NCBI GenBank assembly: GCA_030141605.1
Contig: JAQGDQ010000239.1
Location: 124,001-188,000 of the forward strand
DNA length: 64,000 nucleotides
Source of the DNA: Tubiluchus corallicola
Taxonomy: Eukaryota > Priapulida > Priapulimorpha > Priapulimorphida > Tubiluchidae
Direction of reading: 5' to 3'
The notes beneath the pieces were generated by a model. That model searched no databases and had not been told where the DNA came from. It saw nothing but the letters and a program-made list of their open reading frames with translations. The translations under genes were made by a program, and so were the position numbers. Positions 51,701-63,753 of this stretch are shown piece by piece (positions within the stretch are counted from its first letter, which is position 1; each line of letters begins with the position of its first letter).

Positions 51701-54700
51701 CAGTCTTCTATGGTGCGATACCGGGGGTCTTGCCCATCTCCCTATTTCAACTTTCAAGTGATGCGCAGATGTATATTTGGTGCTGTTTAAGTGATAAACT
51801 ACCTCACTTCTGGATAAACTTTGTTTTAGGACGCATTTATAGTTTTCTGAAGAGATTATAGCCACTGTTATATTGTGTGTTCTCATTTATATAATTTAAC
51901 TGCAATTTTGCTGAAACTATATTTGTTCAATTTTTTCAATGTGAATGTATACAGTAAATACTAGTAAGTCTCTTTAAATGTACGTCTAATTACTTTTAAC
52001 TTAACTGTATTTTTACTTAGTTATTTTTAAAATTGACGTAAAAGCTTCTTGAATTTATTTTTACTTCAAGGGTGATTGTATAGAAATACATCTATGTATC
52101 TACGACATCTTTGTACGTGCACTAAACGAGCCGAGTTCACGTGGGTTACTTAGAGAAAAGCCTTTGGGTGTACTCACTGGAATAGTCAAGCTACGTACCA
52201 ATAGTCAATTCGTCAGAGCAGTTTACTGCTAGTCTACAGAGATAATGATAATACTAAGCTATTTGTTCCTCTTGTTAACTCTTCGCTCGACCACACTAGA
52301 AACGGACCGCTTTGTGAATAAATAATTAACAAATAATTAGAGCTCCAGAGTACCAGCCGTCGAACCGAAGTCAGTACTCTTGCTGCTTACCAGCTGGTTA
52401 CCATTTATGGCCTGCGTGGAAGTAATGAATAAAAATATGAAGACGTAAAACCACCGGAACGCGATGACTTAGTTCGGTATAGTGAATTTCCGTTAAATCA
52501 GGGAAATTCACTAGATGATCTTTCCTGTAACCAATACGCATAAATTTACACACAATTGTAAGTCCACTGCACAGTATTTGGACCTACTTGAATTTCCACA
52601 AACGGAAGAACTTGGGAAAATACTCTGAGCGAGAAATAGTTGAATAGTTACTGCATGTCAGAAAGTTAAGTTATGCCAGACCGGACTGGCGAATGGACTG
52701 GCCTAGCTCATTGAGGAATGATGCAGACCTATGCAACTTAGGCTCTGCTCAGGAGGCACACAGTCATATAATCAAGGGCCTACCTATGACTAATGAATCC
52801 CGTTATAAAAAATGCTCATAGGTTAACAAAACACGATGACTGCCAAAAGCCCAACAATGTTTATAAGGTATAAAGCGTTTTTATAAAGCGACTTCTTTAC
52901 AGCTTTTTTTGGAAAAAGATTCTATAGGTTCTGCAAGGAAGTAACAATGTAAAGAAAACGGAATAGCTATCAAAATACAAACTTTGTATCTCATACTGTT
53001 TGCCTTGAACTATATGATTCAGTGATCCCATGCTGAAACGTGAGTAAAGTAAGGACAGAAAGAACAGTTTTATGTTGAACGCATTTAAATACCATGGTAA
53101 GTGCACATGTTAGTCCGATAAGTGATATCTTAAATGTATGTTTACAAGTGTTTTCACAGGCATAGCTAAGTTAACATTTTTGATACATGAAACGCCATTG
53201 ACCCTCTTTGTTTCCCTTATATGAGCATTTATCTAACTCTGTGGACAATCAACCATAAAATGCTGCGCAAAAACCGATTAGATTTACTAAACTAGCCTGT
53301 CACCCGTCCGCTTCGCCCGTTAATGTAATTTTTGGACTCTTCCAAGAAAGGTACCCAAGTAGTCACTCCTATCATAACACCCTGTCATACATCGTCATGT
53401 CGTCGTTGTGGACAATTAAAAATTACGCGCTATCCATCATGAATCTATCATGCTGAATGATCTACACGAATGAACTCCTCACCTGTAGACCCGCTCACTA
53501 AACCTGCACGTGTTTTCAGTTTGGAGAGACTGGTTTAAGTAATATCCAGTGCGGGTGACCCATTCAACGGGCTATACATAAGGGGTTCTGGGTATATTTG
53601 AAGGCACGATTTATCTGTATTCCTGATTGTATAGTATTAAACTACATCGACTAAAAATTCGTCAAGTGTGCCAAGTTCCAGCTCTGCTGATGCAATAGCT
53701 GAGACGTGCATAAAGAGATAGACATAGATACTCACATACTTCTCAATCTTATATAATACAATAGTATATATAGACAAATGAATTAATTTAGTTAAACCTC
53801 TAAAATGTTATTAAGCTGCATTATTTCGTTAGATTCTTTATAACTTTTTTGTGACGCAGTATTGTATTAAATTTAATTATTTATAATGTAATTTAGTTAC
53901 ATGTATTACCCAATTTTCATTGAGGTCCACAACTTCCCTATGATTTATCTATATTTTCGATACGTCCCTGCTAAACGCTCATACCAAATAGCTGCTAATG
54001 CATCTACATGACGTGGTATTTTATACATTTCTGTTAATTATTTATTCTATTTACTCACTTTGTTGCTGTCTTTGTCAGAATGCCATGTAGTTAACCTAGA
54101 AAATCATGATTAAGGGCATTGTTGTTACGAAGCGAAAGCCTTAAATTTGCTGAAAATACTATGCACATGTAGACCTAACTGTATGCTCTTTTATTAAATC
54201 ATTGCTTACATCATCTGTCTGAAATACATTTTAGACAGCTTTTAATAAACTTACGTGACGTTTATTGCTTACAGGTAAGCTAATATGCGTAATAGATATG
54301 CGAAAAGTATCTAAATCTTTGCTGTGCGAAAGAAATATAACACAGTATACCATGGAAACGAAAACTCACAATTTTCCCGTCTTATGGCTTTTCTTTATAC
54401 ATAGCAGGATTTTTCCCTGCTGGACCGGTTATTTAGCCTTGACACCTTGAGATGGTGTTTAAGGGAAAATCAGCTGCAGGGGATAGCAAACAGCATATAC
54501 TTTGTTCCTGTAGGATTTGGTGAAAAGGAGAAAAGTGGGTTAGGTCTAAATTGAGCCTACATAATGTGGTTACCATGGAATACTGCGCGTTACTAATGAA
54601 TGCCTGTAAATGTAGGTCATCCAGGCCTGGAACAGGTACAATACACCGGGGAACTATTTATTGCTGTTATATGCGTACCTTATCAATACGTGCAGAAAAC

Positions 54701-57596
54701 AGTTGTAATATTACGACCTAGCTAAAGCAAGCCCATGTTATATAAGCCTAAAATTTAATTATGCATCATTCTGTTGGCCTTTAAAACCTCAGTAGATCAT
54801 TTCAGATTCTCTACACCGAAGTTGTCTATATATTAAAATGATACTCTTTAATTAAAACTTTCGAAACATTATTGTTATGCCGTATTATTTGCATTATTTA
54901 ATTTAAATTTTCGTGTACATTAATTAAGTAAAATGAAATTAAGGCGTATTGTACGCATTATATTTACACGAGACAAGTTCCTCTTAACGTAAATTGACGT
55001 AATACAGTAAAGTAAACACATTACAAAATCACTAGATTTTCGAATAGTAGAGCATTACATGTCGAGTAAATAGAGGCTATACAGAATAATGGCATATGTA
55101 CACCCACACGCACACACATATATATATATATATATATACATATATACAACAAATATAATGTAAAACAGATAAATCGTGCGTCTCACGCAAAACCAAAATT
55201 CAACAAAAAATATTAAAGTGATGCAACAATGCGAGAATTCGTTTTAGCAGACATGACGACAAAAATCGTTGAGCAGACTAATTACATTAAATCAACACTT
55301 GATTAACCAAATCTTGTGAAGTCCTAGCAACGATCAAGAGGGCGTGCAGCTTTTCCAAATCACTGCGTCTCTTTGCGTGTGTGACAAACGCTCCAGGTTA
55401 ATGAAGCCTATGCGGAAAAATAGGCCGTGTATTGTAGTCTGGCTTCACTTCGCTCTATACGTAAACACGTGTATGCATCTATATACAATAACTAGAATTG
55501 TGCATTAGATACACAAGAAAGCAAAGCTGAATCAATAATTAGGTCATCAGTATTCCTAGAAAGCCCTCGAGAGGAGCAACAGAAAATATAATAGGCGAGC
55601 ATATGAATCATCAACATCACATTAGTGGTCACTGTGATAGGTCGGCAACAGGAAGTTATAGTGGAACGCATCCTTCAAGATTTTTTCCAGAATTAAGTGG
55701 TTTATTTCATAGAAGACACAGCCGGGTTACGTAATCAAAACTTTCTCCTGCGCATTATAGGGGCATTAGGGGTTATTGCTTACGCAATGGCTTTCCAATT
55801 GTAATGACGGTAACCCGGATAATTATCACTATAATATTAGTAACCATAATTTCTGTCATATACCGATAATACCTTTATCTTGAAACATCGCAAGAAAATT
55901 TGATATCTAACCTTTAAATAATGGAAAACCTGCCATCACTGACGCCCTCTCGAAGCAATATGGGGCTTATTAGCCGGATCTCTAAATGGATTTTTGAAAG
56001 ATTAATTGGCCTGCACTCCTGTTATAAGACCCGCATGCTTAAAGCAAATAAATTCATTATCACTGACATTAAGACAAGATATGCAGCACCATTTACATAA
56101 CGCAGGTGCGCCAGGATTTATAACTAATTCGTCATTAATGTCATAAGTCATATAGGAAAATACGCTTTGCCGAATTTGGGTTTATAAGCATATTTTTATA
56201 TGATTCTGTGCATATCAATTACAATACTGTCTTTTGTGCGATAGTATGATGAACATGACAAAGACTAAACAGTTTATTGCTACAACTTTGACTTTTAAAC
56301 ATGCTCTTGAGTTAAAAACGCCATTAAAACTGACATGGTTAGTGAAGCATAAGGCATATACACGTATATAGGCTTTTGTTGTAGCTCGAGGCAGTAGTTC
56401 TTATCAACTTGTCGTTCTTGTTACTATATTCACAATTATTTCCAAAATGATAACTTTTAATAGTGCACGCTGGGACTTTTATAAACATCTGCTGATCACT
56501 AATCGTCAAACAATTAAAAAGAAGACGCACCTATTATACTGATTATCACAATTTTCCGTTTACAGTTTTAATTTTAACTGGCCGTTTTTCATTTTTGAAA
56601 ATTCAGTATCCTTTTGCTTACCTGTATCTTATTTAATATGCAGACGATAATTCTTATTCGCTAATATAGAGATAATGACGCCCTTATATCTGCAAACCAC
56701 GAAACCAGCATGTGACTCAAGAATGCATTACAGATATTACGCCAGCATGAAGAATTCTGATAATATCGAGTATTCATCAGTTTCGTAATTAATAACATTC
56801 GCGTGGCGCACGTATTTTCCAATAGTTAGATTAAGTAGTAAACAATGCATGCTAAAATGAGTTAAGACGCAAATAAACCTGACAGAAAAAAATCTTTTTT
56901 TGGAAATATCTTCTCAAAATAGCTCAATATTAAATATTTTGTGTAAAATGTTGTTCAAATATAACAAACAAAGCGAAGTAGGTTTCCACAAAGGCGCAAA
57001 CACATTGGTGAAGTCACAAGTAGAGTACCAGCTTTGCTTCTGTTAAATAATTTACGTTATAACTATATTATAACGGGCCTAAATATATCAGTTTTATTTA
57101 TTTTAACCTAGTGCACCTATCAGGGACGGTGAGTGACCATTATTGCGTCACATTATTTTCTCAGAATAACTGCACAAGCGCCCATGGTAACGATTAGAAT
57201 GCTGATATAACATTCTATTCAGCTACTCCATTGCCAAGTCTGTCGAGTAGACTCTATTGCAGTACTAAAGATCAAAATTTTAATAATAAACTAAAACTTG
57301 CCTAATCCAACGCCACTAGCAAACTTTCCCGGCCTTGATTTCTCTTTCACTCTTTGGTCTACGATAGGATTAAATCCTTGATTATGTTGATGTTGTTGTT
57401 GTGGCTGTGATTTGGTATGCATGCTGAGATTGCTTGGACTCATAGAAGACATGCCACCTGCATAAGGTGAACAAGTATAATAGTTTTGGAAACCAGACGA
57501 AACCATTCGGATGTTCCCAAGAATCTCTCCACGCCTCTCGTCCTCTCCGTACAGGGGATGCATCTTCTGTTCATACATGAATATAAGTATATTCAT
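37420..57596 (-). CDS. E75: Nuclear receptor E75 (NR1D3, Rev-erb group), 7 coding exons
   Basis: A heme-binding orphan nuclear receptor acting as a nuclear transcriptional repressor; in arthropods it is an early ecdysone-response gene. Exons on the minus strand: 57596-57302, 47608-47520, 42782-42638, 40966-40728, 40364-40194, 39058-38830, 38708-37420. Phases agree throughout, giving 819 codons including the stop (818 aa). Layout: A/B region with a Q/H stretch ([10 protein letters not shown]); zinc finger 1 (Cys107, 110, 124, 127; P-box CEGCK); zinc finger 2 (Cys144, 150, 160, 163; CQYCRLKKC); the Rev-erb/E75 C-terminal extension [19 protein letters not shown]; and an LBD (about 257-451) ending at [12 protein letters not shown] with no helix-12 activation motif, as in E75/Rev-erb. 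A 367-aa Ser/Pro-rich F domain follows, carrying PLNLS near the end. ELDDEHKL and ACPLNP favour E75 over vertebrate Rev-erb. Alternative first exons, known for insect E75, were not found. Confidence 0.95.
39518..39695. mobile_element. pogo/Tigger-like MITE, 178 bp
   Basis: The left end reads CAGTCAAACCACTTTATAGC. The right end, reverse complemented, reads CAATCAAACCTCATAACGC, resembling pogo/Tigger termini (CAGTCAAACCTCGTTATAACG type). It is flanked on both sides by TA (39516-39517 and 39696-39697). There is no coding capacity. It lies in the E75 intron between exons 5 and 6 (LBD). Confidence 0.75.
41963..42775 (+). other. Long open frame antisense to E75, no recognised product
   Basis: An ATG-started frame of 270 codons (open from 41939). 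Its last 46 or so codons lie on the antisense of the E75 second zinc-finger exon; the other 220 or so lie antisense to E75 intron 3. It has few acidic residues, about ten Cys and a hydrophobic run (about residues 48-70). No family is recognised. Part of its openness follows from the conserved exon on the other strand, but not the first 670 bp. It is probably fortuitous, though the length is unusual at this base composition. Confidence 0.3.
42638..42782 (-). CDS. E75: E75 second zinc-finger exon
   Basis: Encodes [16 protein letters not shown] through CIAVGMSRD (residues 129-176 plus the first base of 177). It has an acceptor ttttttag and a GTAAGC donor. The exon is almost entirely hidden under a long plus-strand open frame, so it is easy to miss when only long open frames are considered. 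Confidence 0.95.
42783..47519 (-). other. E75 intron 2, 4.7 kb, between the two zinc-finger exons
   Basis: Splits the DNA-binding domain after CEGCK, between residues 128 and 129 in phase 0, as is common in nuclear receptors. It contains the plus-strand LINE tail and its ATT repeat. No other coding sequence was recognised. Confidence 0.8.
43855..44321 (+). mobile_element. 3' tail of a non-LTR retrotransposon (LINE), + strand
   Basis: Decayed fragments of the reverse-transcriptase C-terminal region are readable: [14 protein letters not shown] at about 43856, then at about 44014-44118 [17 protein letters not shown] followed by LKRKLKTHL. This matches the common LINE ending of the type WN.LP..IR....FK..LKTHLF. 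A short 3' UTR and an (ATT)n tail (44284-44321) follow. It is 5' truncated and interrupted by stops. It lies in E75 intron 2, opposite to the gene. Confidence 0.8.
48729..48767. repeat. (AT)n microsatellite
   Basis: About 19 TA units in E75 intron 1. Confidence 0.9.
49140..49390. repeat. GC-richer block, possible DNA-transposon remnant
   Basis: Begins with tagtggcgtcgctag and then a gtgttacacccagacacccc stretch, a pattern I associate with termini of dispersed DNA elements. No opposite terminus was found. It is inside E75 intron 1. Confidence 0.25.
51442..51886 (-). mobile_element. 3' tail of a non-LTR retrotransposon (LINE), - strand
   Basis: The minus-strand frame 51886-51605 contains [20 protein letters not shown] and [14 protein letters not shown], matching the conserved LINE C-terminal pattern of the form IE.GR..RPP....RLC then K.EDE.H....C. 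Downstream on the same strand, an ATT-rich tail (AAT units on the plus strand, 51442-51468) closes the element. It is 5' truncated. It lies in E75 intron 1 in the same orientation as the gene. Confidence 0.75.
55118..55138. repeat. (AT)n microsatellite after a CA run
   Basis: cacacacgcacacacata followed by AT units, in E75 intron 1. Confidence 0.8.
57302..57596 (-). CDS. E75: E75 first coding exon (A/B region)
   Basis: Starts at the first ATG after an in-frame TAG (at about 57661) and ends in phase 1. The exon 3' end reads GGATTAG followed by GCAAGT. Only a GC donor at 57301 joins in frame to the DNA-binding exon, giving [15 protein letters not shown]. The one nearby GT donor would give the wrong phase. 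Confidence 0.8.
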
Positions 57597-58262
57597 ACAC
57601 GAATTCCAAAGAACACTTAGTTGTTTCTCACTCCATTTATTCTTACTTTTTATTAGTCGCTACAAGTACGTCTGTAATTCTTGATCAGTTACTTCACGTC
57701 TGTACTCGGGGAGCCGGAATATTGAACTATAGCTTTCCACACTCTTCAACCAGCCAACGAAAACACACCTCAAACCACACTGAGCCGTTGAAACTAAAAG
57801 TGCACACATGTGTCAGTGAACCTGTACTGCTCAACCTAGCGTGCGAGCTCTCCGATCTCTTGCACAAGTCAGTGACCGAGCATGCTATGCATGAGGCATG
57901 CAAGGCTAAAGTAGAGCTGTAATGCGCATCAGCTTGCAACAAACACACAAATCGTGCGCCGATTATCTAACATGCTATTTTCATTTACTTATTAACGTTT
58001 TAAAATCGGTGTAACCATAGCACAAAAATAGAACAGGAAAACACCATCAAATGTTTAGAAAATTATAAAAACAGGTACTATATATATTGTAAGGTATTAC
58101 CCTCTTACCTATCCACCGGGTGTAGTGTTGTTTAATTTTGTACGGATCGATTTTCATTAATTGGTCTAACATAACCATGAAACACATTCTCAGTACAAGC
58201 AATTAGTACACTGCATTTCATTTGACATAAATACTGGAATAAGTAAAAGACGAATCACTACT
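57597..58262 (-). promoter_or_regulatory. E75 5' flank: probable leader and promoter region
   Basis: Sequence directly upstream of the E75 ATG. An in-frame TAG at about 57661 separates it from the coding frame. 57720-57960 is richer in GC than its surroundings, and contains a short imperfect palindrome gcatgctatgcatgaggcatgc at about 57878-57901. No defined promoter motif or ecdysone response element was identified. Confidence 0.35.
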
Positions 58263-58466
<204 letters not shown>

Positions 58467-61416
58467 CTATATATTAAATGGAAGTTCAAGTTGCAGCAGT
58501 GCTGTTACTGCTGGTACTACACATCAAGTATAGTGTTGCTTGCAGGTCTAGTATATTAAAATCTACTGTTAATCTGTTTTTGCTTCTGTTCTGTGAAAAA
58601 TGATCTCCATTGGTGGGATACCGTATTTGAGTGACATAAGCACTCAAAAACGTGTCCTTATGATATATAGAATACATTGTACTTACAGAAAAGAAAGAAT
58701 GACCTTTTGTTGCACCTTGATATTATGAAATTATTAGAATTAGGTGTATCACGACTTTAGGTCACTTAGTAGAGAACAGATTTTGTCATGGATTATCACC
58801 TATTCGAAAGCCTTTATCAAAACGAAAAAAGCTCTAGCTAGGGAGTAATCCCTAAGATAGTGAGGCGATATTCGACATTTTCAAATGGCAGGACCTTTAA
58901 CTACTAGCATGCAATGCCTTACATAACTTAATCTAAAACAGTTACATAATCATATGTACCATAACGAGGCTATATACCCTTCAATAGAAAGCTGCTTTTA
59001 CCATTCGTGACAACTTACACAACGCCATCCTAAATTCTGCCAAATATTTCACTCACAAAGAAAGCTGGGTTACGAGTTTTACAGTGAAACTTGTCTGAAC
59101 AATAAACGTGGGGTTTAATGACACTAACCTGGCAACATTCTTGAGCTGGCCACTGGGCAATGGGGCTTGTTAAATTGGACAATGGCTATAAATTATAGTG
59201 GTCAAAGTAACATGTAAACGTAGTAAGCAGACAATGACTTCTAACCAGACATGCATAAATTTTCAACTACTTATAGGCTTGCCTTCAATTCTACGTGACG
59301 AAGATATGTAAAACGCCATTAAGTTTACCATAAACAACTATGCATAACGAATTGTCATAATACATATCAAGCACATTTAAACAGCCTCATTTTGTAATTC
59401 GTCTGCAATAGCAGAAGCCAAGTGGAAATGCAAGAGCTCCAGTGTACATAGTTGGTGTCCTTTCCATGTTTTCCGAAATTTTATACTCTTTACAACTGTG
59501 CGTCTTTTAGGAAAATTGCGATGTCCACTTTTTTGATAACCAAAACGAAATTCTAATTATTTATGTCAGTGGTTACTATAATGTATTGTATACGTAATAA
59601 TAGTATATTATAATATACTATATATTTAACGTATATGATATATAGTACAGACATTGGTTTTCAGAAACTAAAATTGTTTGCGGTAATTCCGTCTGAGTTA
59701 TAGACAAGTTATTGCTAAAGAAACGATTTTTATACTTCATTATAGGAAAGGAATAGACTTCTCGTTTATAAAACTCTGTATAATATCGAAAACCTTCAAC
59801 ACACCTAAAATGACGAAAAATCCAAACATTTTGCACTAACCCGAAAGTTAAGTGCACTAACCGTCACGAACAACATTTTCAAAAAATTTCTTCACGCACA
59901 AAAGCAAATGGTTTCAATAACAAATCTAAATCATGATAAAGCTAATAACTGACAGAATTTTCTGGTAAAAATCAATAGGCAAACAAATAAAAGAAACTAA
60001 ACTCTTGAACAACAATAGTGTTTATACGTGAGAACTCATTAAAATTGCGGGTGAACAGAAAAAAATATCAACTCTTTGCATGCAACAGACAGAAAGTTGG
60101 GTTTCGTGTACCATCGACGCTTGGTTTGTATGACTTGATTTTCCCATTAGATTCCAATCACACTCTGCTGTGTGACAAAACCACGCGGGTAGAATTACGC
60201 ACTTCATCAAGATAAAATTACGAGTTTTCATCTTGGTCAGACGTCGTTAACTCTTTGTTTGTTCTGCGCGTCTTTATACGCAGGAGGACTAAATGACATC
60301 TTCAGAAATTCGAAGTTATAACTCCTTTTCCATAGTGACAGAGCAGAAGAGTAGGCGCAAACAAATATAAAGATCTAAGTGATCCAAAAGTTCAAGAAGA
60401 TATAAAATCCCGAGCAACAGCATAAGACAATTTAAATTAGCGAAGAAACACACAGAAAAAGCGCAAAAGTCCCGAAAAGATGTCTGACAAAAAGACTGAT
60501 ACGTAGTAGCCTAATCCTGCTTCGAAGTCCAAGAACTGATCCAATATGACAGTAATAAAATAAGGGTGCTTAAAATTAATATTATTATGCTATATATAGT
60601 GTGAACACGTAGTATGTAAAAGCTTGCATGCATTGCTTGGGGGATGTTATGTACAAAAATGCTGTATTGAGTAACTGTAACGCAGATAGAAATTCAGTAG
60701 CATGAAGCTTTTACTCTGTAAGTCTGCACAATTGACTTTTCGATATTCGTATGTGATTGTCAGAAATGAACTACTGCCTTTTCATTCAGAACTAGGATCA
60801 TACATGTTCATTCATCTCAGCCCATTATGTTTTAGGCTATGGTGACGGAAGCGGGAAAGATGACCAATAGAGAGGACTCTACTAAACTCTAATCTACTTA
60901 TTTTATTAACGACCTAATAATCTCTTTTATACTGAAAGCCTCTATCAAAGTGAATAGACGAACTAAAAATTAAAGATCAAAGTTTATTTTCTAAGCAACA
61001 GCGCAGAATTATTATACTATGTTCCAAAAATCTGTATGAAATAACATCAAATTAAAAATTATGCACACACAAAAATGATGTTTTATCGTATAACGTAATA
61101 GGTTCATTATGATTTATGACTTATGGTACGATTTATGGGTTTCATATTTGGGAAAAACATAAGCCTGCATGAGATTGTGTTTGCTCCTACTTGGACATGG
61201 TACGAAGTGCGGGCTGGTCCATAAAATAAAACATCTGCGAAGCACAAGTTGCACAACATCCGCTAGTAAAAAGACACAATGAAGCCGCTATACAATAATT
61301 ATTGTAAGCGACCTTCACAGAGCAGTTAATAAATGAAGCGAGTCTTAAAACCGCGGCAAAATAACCACACGTTTACCCAAAAATGTAATTATATTATTTG
61401 ATTGGAAAGTTTTAAA

Positions 61417-61590
61417 GAACTGGGGAGAGAAAGAGTGAGGAAGATGGAGAAGGAGAGAGAGGGGGAGAGAAAGAGCATTATAAACCTACAATTTTTATAT
61501 ATACACCACCCACACCATGCCACACTGCGCACACTACATCATTCACACCACAACACCCACACCACACCACACCACACCAATCACACCATA
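61417..61590. repeat. Low-complexity GA tract followed by CAC/CACACC tract
   Basis: 61417-61475 is almost pure purine on the plus strand (gagagaaagag units). 61500-61590 is rich in cacaccac units. The open frame that spans it is low-complexity and not credible as a gene. Confidence 0.8.
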
Positions 61591-63017
61591 CCACAGTACA
61601 ATATGTATATACATACATATTGCATTTTTGGGGACATACTTAATAACTTCTGAAGAATAACGGAAAACTCAGACAACAGCCCATCTAAAGTAACTTCTCA
61701 AACCTTTCCTACATGTCCGGGGAAATAGAATTATGGTAAAATCTTGCCAGGTATTTGGTGAATAACTTTACTAACTAGTGGTACGTGGCTGATTGAATAA
61801 CAATGAATTAGAAAAGTATTATATACGTACCAGCATTATTAATAGAATACCTTTTTTCAGTCGATCTAAATGACATCATTACCAGATATGAAAGACGTTA
61901 AAAATATTTGATCTCCGCATCTGATAATGACACACTGCGGCGATTTACGCGCGAGTTACAATTCAGTTTTTCTTTTCTTTGCTACAGTTTTTGTGCTTTG
62001 TTTTTGAAGTGCTTGCCAAATGATGTGAAACTATAATTTCTATGCAGCTCTTTCAATGTCTGCGTAAGTCTAAGAAACCTCTTCGTTGGCATTTCCAGTT
62101 ATTTACAATAATAAGTGAAAAGGCGAGAATACATGGCAAACAAGGAAACAGAAAACTCGGCTTTGGTTAGATAATTAACGCATTTTAGCGAAAAGTGAGA
62201 GTGGGGCGGGCATTCAAGCGTTTCATGAAAATCTAAACTTGCCCTAGTATCGCTGTGCTTGGACATGCACCTCTCTAACTATGTGTAGTGGGTTATTCAA
62301 CCAGGAATAGTTCGCATTTTCATTTCCACTAGGGCAATAGACTCAGAAAACACAACAAAATCAAATTATCTAGTCTACCAAACTGAAAACAAAGGTATTT
62401 GTTGTGGGCAGCAATTTTGCTACAAGTTTTTATAGACGTGGCAGTAACCTCTCAAGCACGTGCATACGCCGCTGCGTTGACTATTTGCAGTTAGGATGAA
62501 TTAAATACGAATTTAGAAATAAAATAATTATTATGTATGCAAAAATATTATGACTGCCATTTAAAATAATACGCGCAGACTGCAAGCAGATTCATACTTA
62601 AGAATACGAACGAACTGACTTCTTATAAATCGTATGAAATAATAAAATGTTTGAGCAGTTTTTGACTTGAAGAAATCGGTTGTCATAAGAAATAAATACA
62701 TAAACGATCCGGAAATTGTTGCAGCTACATCATAACATAGTGGTATTTTGCTTCGTAAACAGGGCTAATATAATCACTAATCAAAGTGGGACACGTAACA
62801 AAATGGACTACCTGGTTCACTAACCCGCCCCATGCATTTCACTTTCCATGCGAATTTCACCAGTACATGCAGAGACTTAATTAATTAAAATCTTAAGCAG
62901 TACTGAATTTGAATGTCGGGTATTCAAGGTTCTAAGTTAGAAAGGTTACATTAATAAGAAAATTAATACTGATTACGAAAAAAATTCATTTTATCTTGTG
63001 AAAATAATTTGGCGAAC

Positions 63018-63161
63018 TACATAAAAAGCTGGACTCTTGACAACTTGCACGTTTCGTGAATGAAAATTTTGTAACTGGTAATTTGATAACCTGGATCTGA
63101 GTACGGTGGTCTTTTTACGGTTGGCCAATACACTTTAGAATATATTATGATAAAGTGGTAG
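63018..63161 (+). repeat. Diverged direct repeat, copy 1
   Basis: Shares tacataaaaagctg, cgtttcgtgaatg, ggtctttttacg, atacactttagaa and atgataaagtggtag in the same order with 63607-63753. Confidence 0.8.
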
Positions 63162-63606
63162 ATTCCTTGTTTCAACTGAAAGAATTACTTTGTGTAGTTA
63201 AAATGGCACCATTGCTTTTTTTTCTAAATAAGAGTGCTATACGATGCAATGATAGCAAATTTCTGGATGTCAAAGTGAATTTAGGCTCTGATTTTCCAGA
63301 ACTCAGCAGCAATGTTTGCAAACCTATCCGGTTTACTTGCTCGTCTTTATGGTAAATCCGTGGCAGAGAAAATACCTGTAGCTGAATGATTACGATGTGT
63401 TTAAGCAACGAAGCGTGACTAGTGAATGTATTGGTGACCAGCAGGTGTTTTTTCTGTTACAATACAAGGTTATACATATGAGCGAGGATATATATATATA
63501 TATATGTCATTCTGTCCCCAAATGTGCTCTTCTGAGGTGAGACGAGACGTTCCCGTCCTGTTTTCATTATTAGCCATCAACATTAATCTTTTAAAGCGAA
63601 CCGATG

Positions 63607-63753
63607 TACATAAAAAGCTGAACTGATGACAACTTGTGCGTTTCGTGAATGGAAATTTTGTAGCTGGTCTTTTGGTAACCTAATGTCTAAATACCTCTGG
63701 TCTTTTTACGTAACACAAAATACACTTTAGAAGATACCATGATAAAGTGGTAG
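63607..63753 (+). repeat. Diverged direct repeat, copy 2
   Basis: Second copy of the block at 63018-63161, offset by about 590 bp and of similar length (147 versus 144 bp). The family is unknown. Confidence 0.8.

Larger units (their letters stand above)
47609..57301 (-). other. E75 intron 1 (GC-AG), 9.7 kb
   Basis: Non-coding apart from the LINE fragment and microsatellites. Donor GCAAGT at 57301-57296; acceptor tttatttcag ending at 47609. In insects such a long first intron carries further isoform promoters and first exons. None could be recognised here from sequence alone. Confidence 0.7.

Noticed and set aside
53290-53580. Strings cacccgtccgcttcgcccgttaa and gcgggtgacccattcaacgggc, reminiscent of repeat termini
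   Set aside because: No clear boundaries, coding fragment or target duplication.
61402-61653. 83-codon plus-strand frame with a charged then His/Thr-rich sequence
   Set aside because: Low-complexity GA and CAC tracts explain it.
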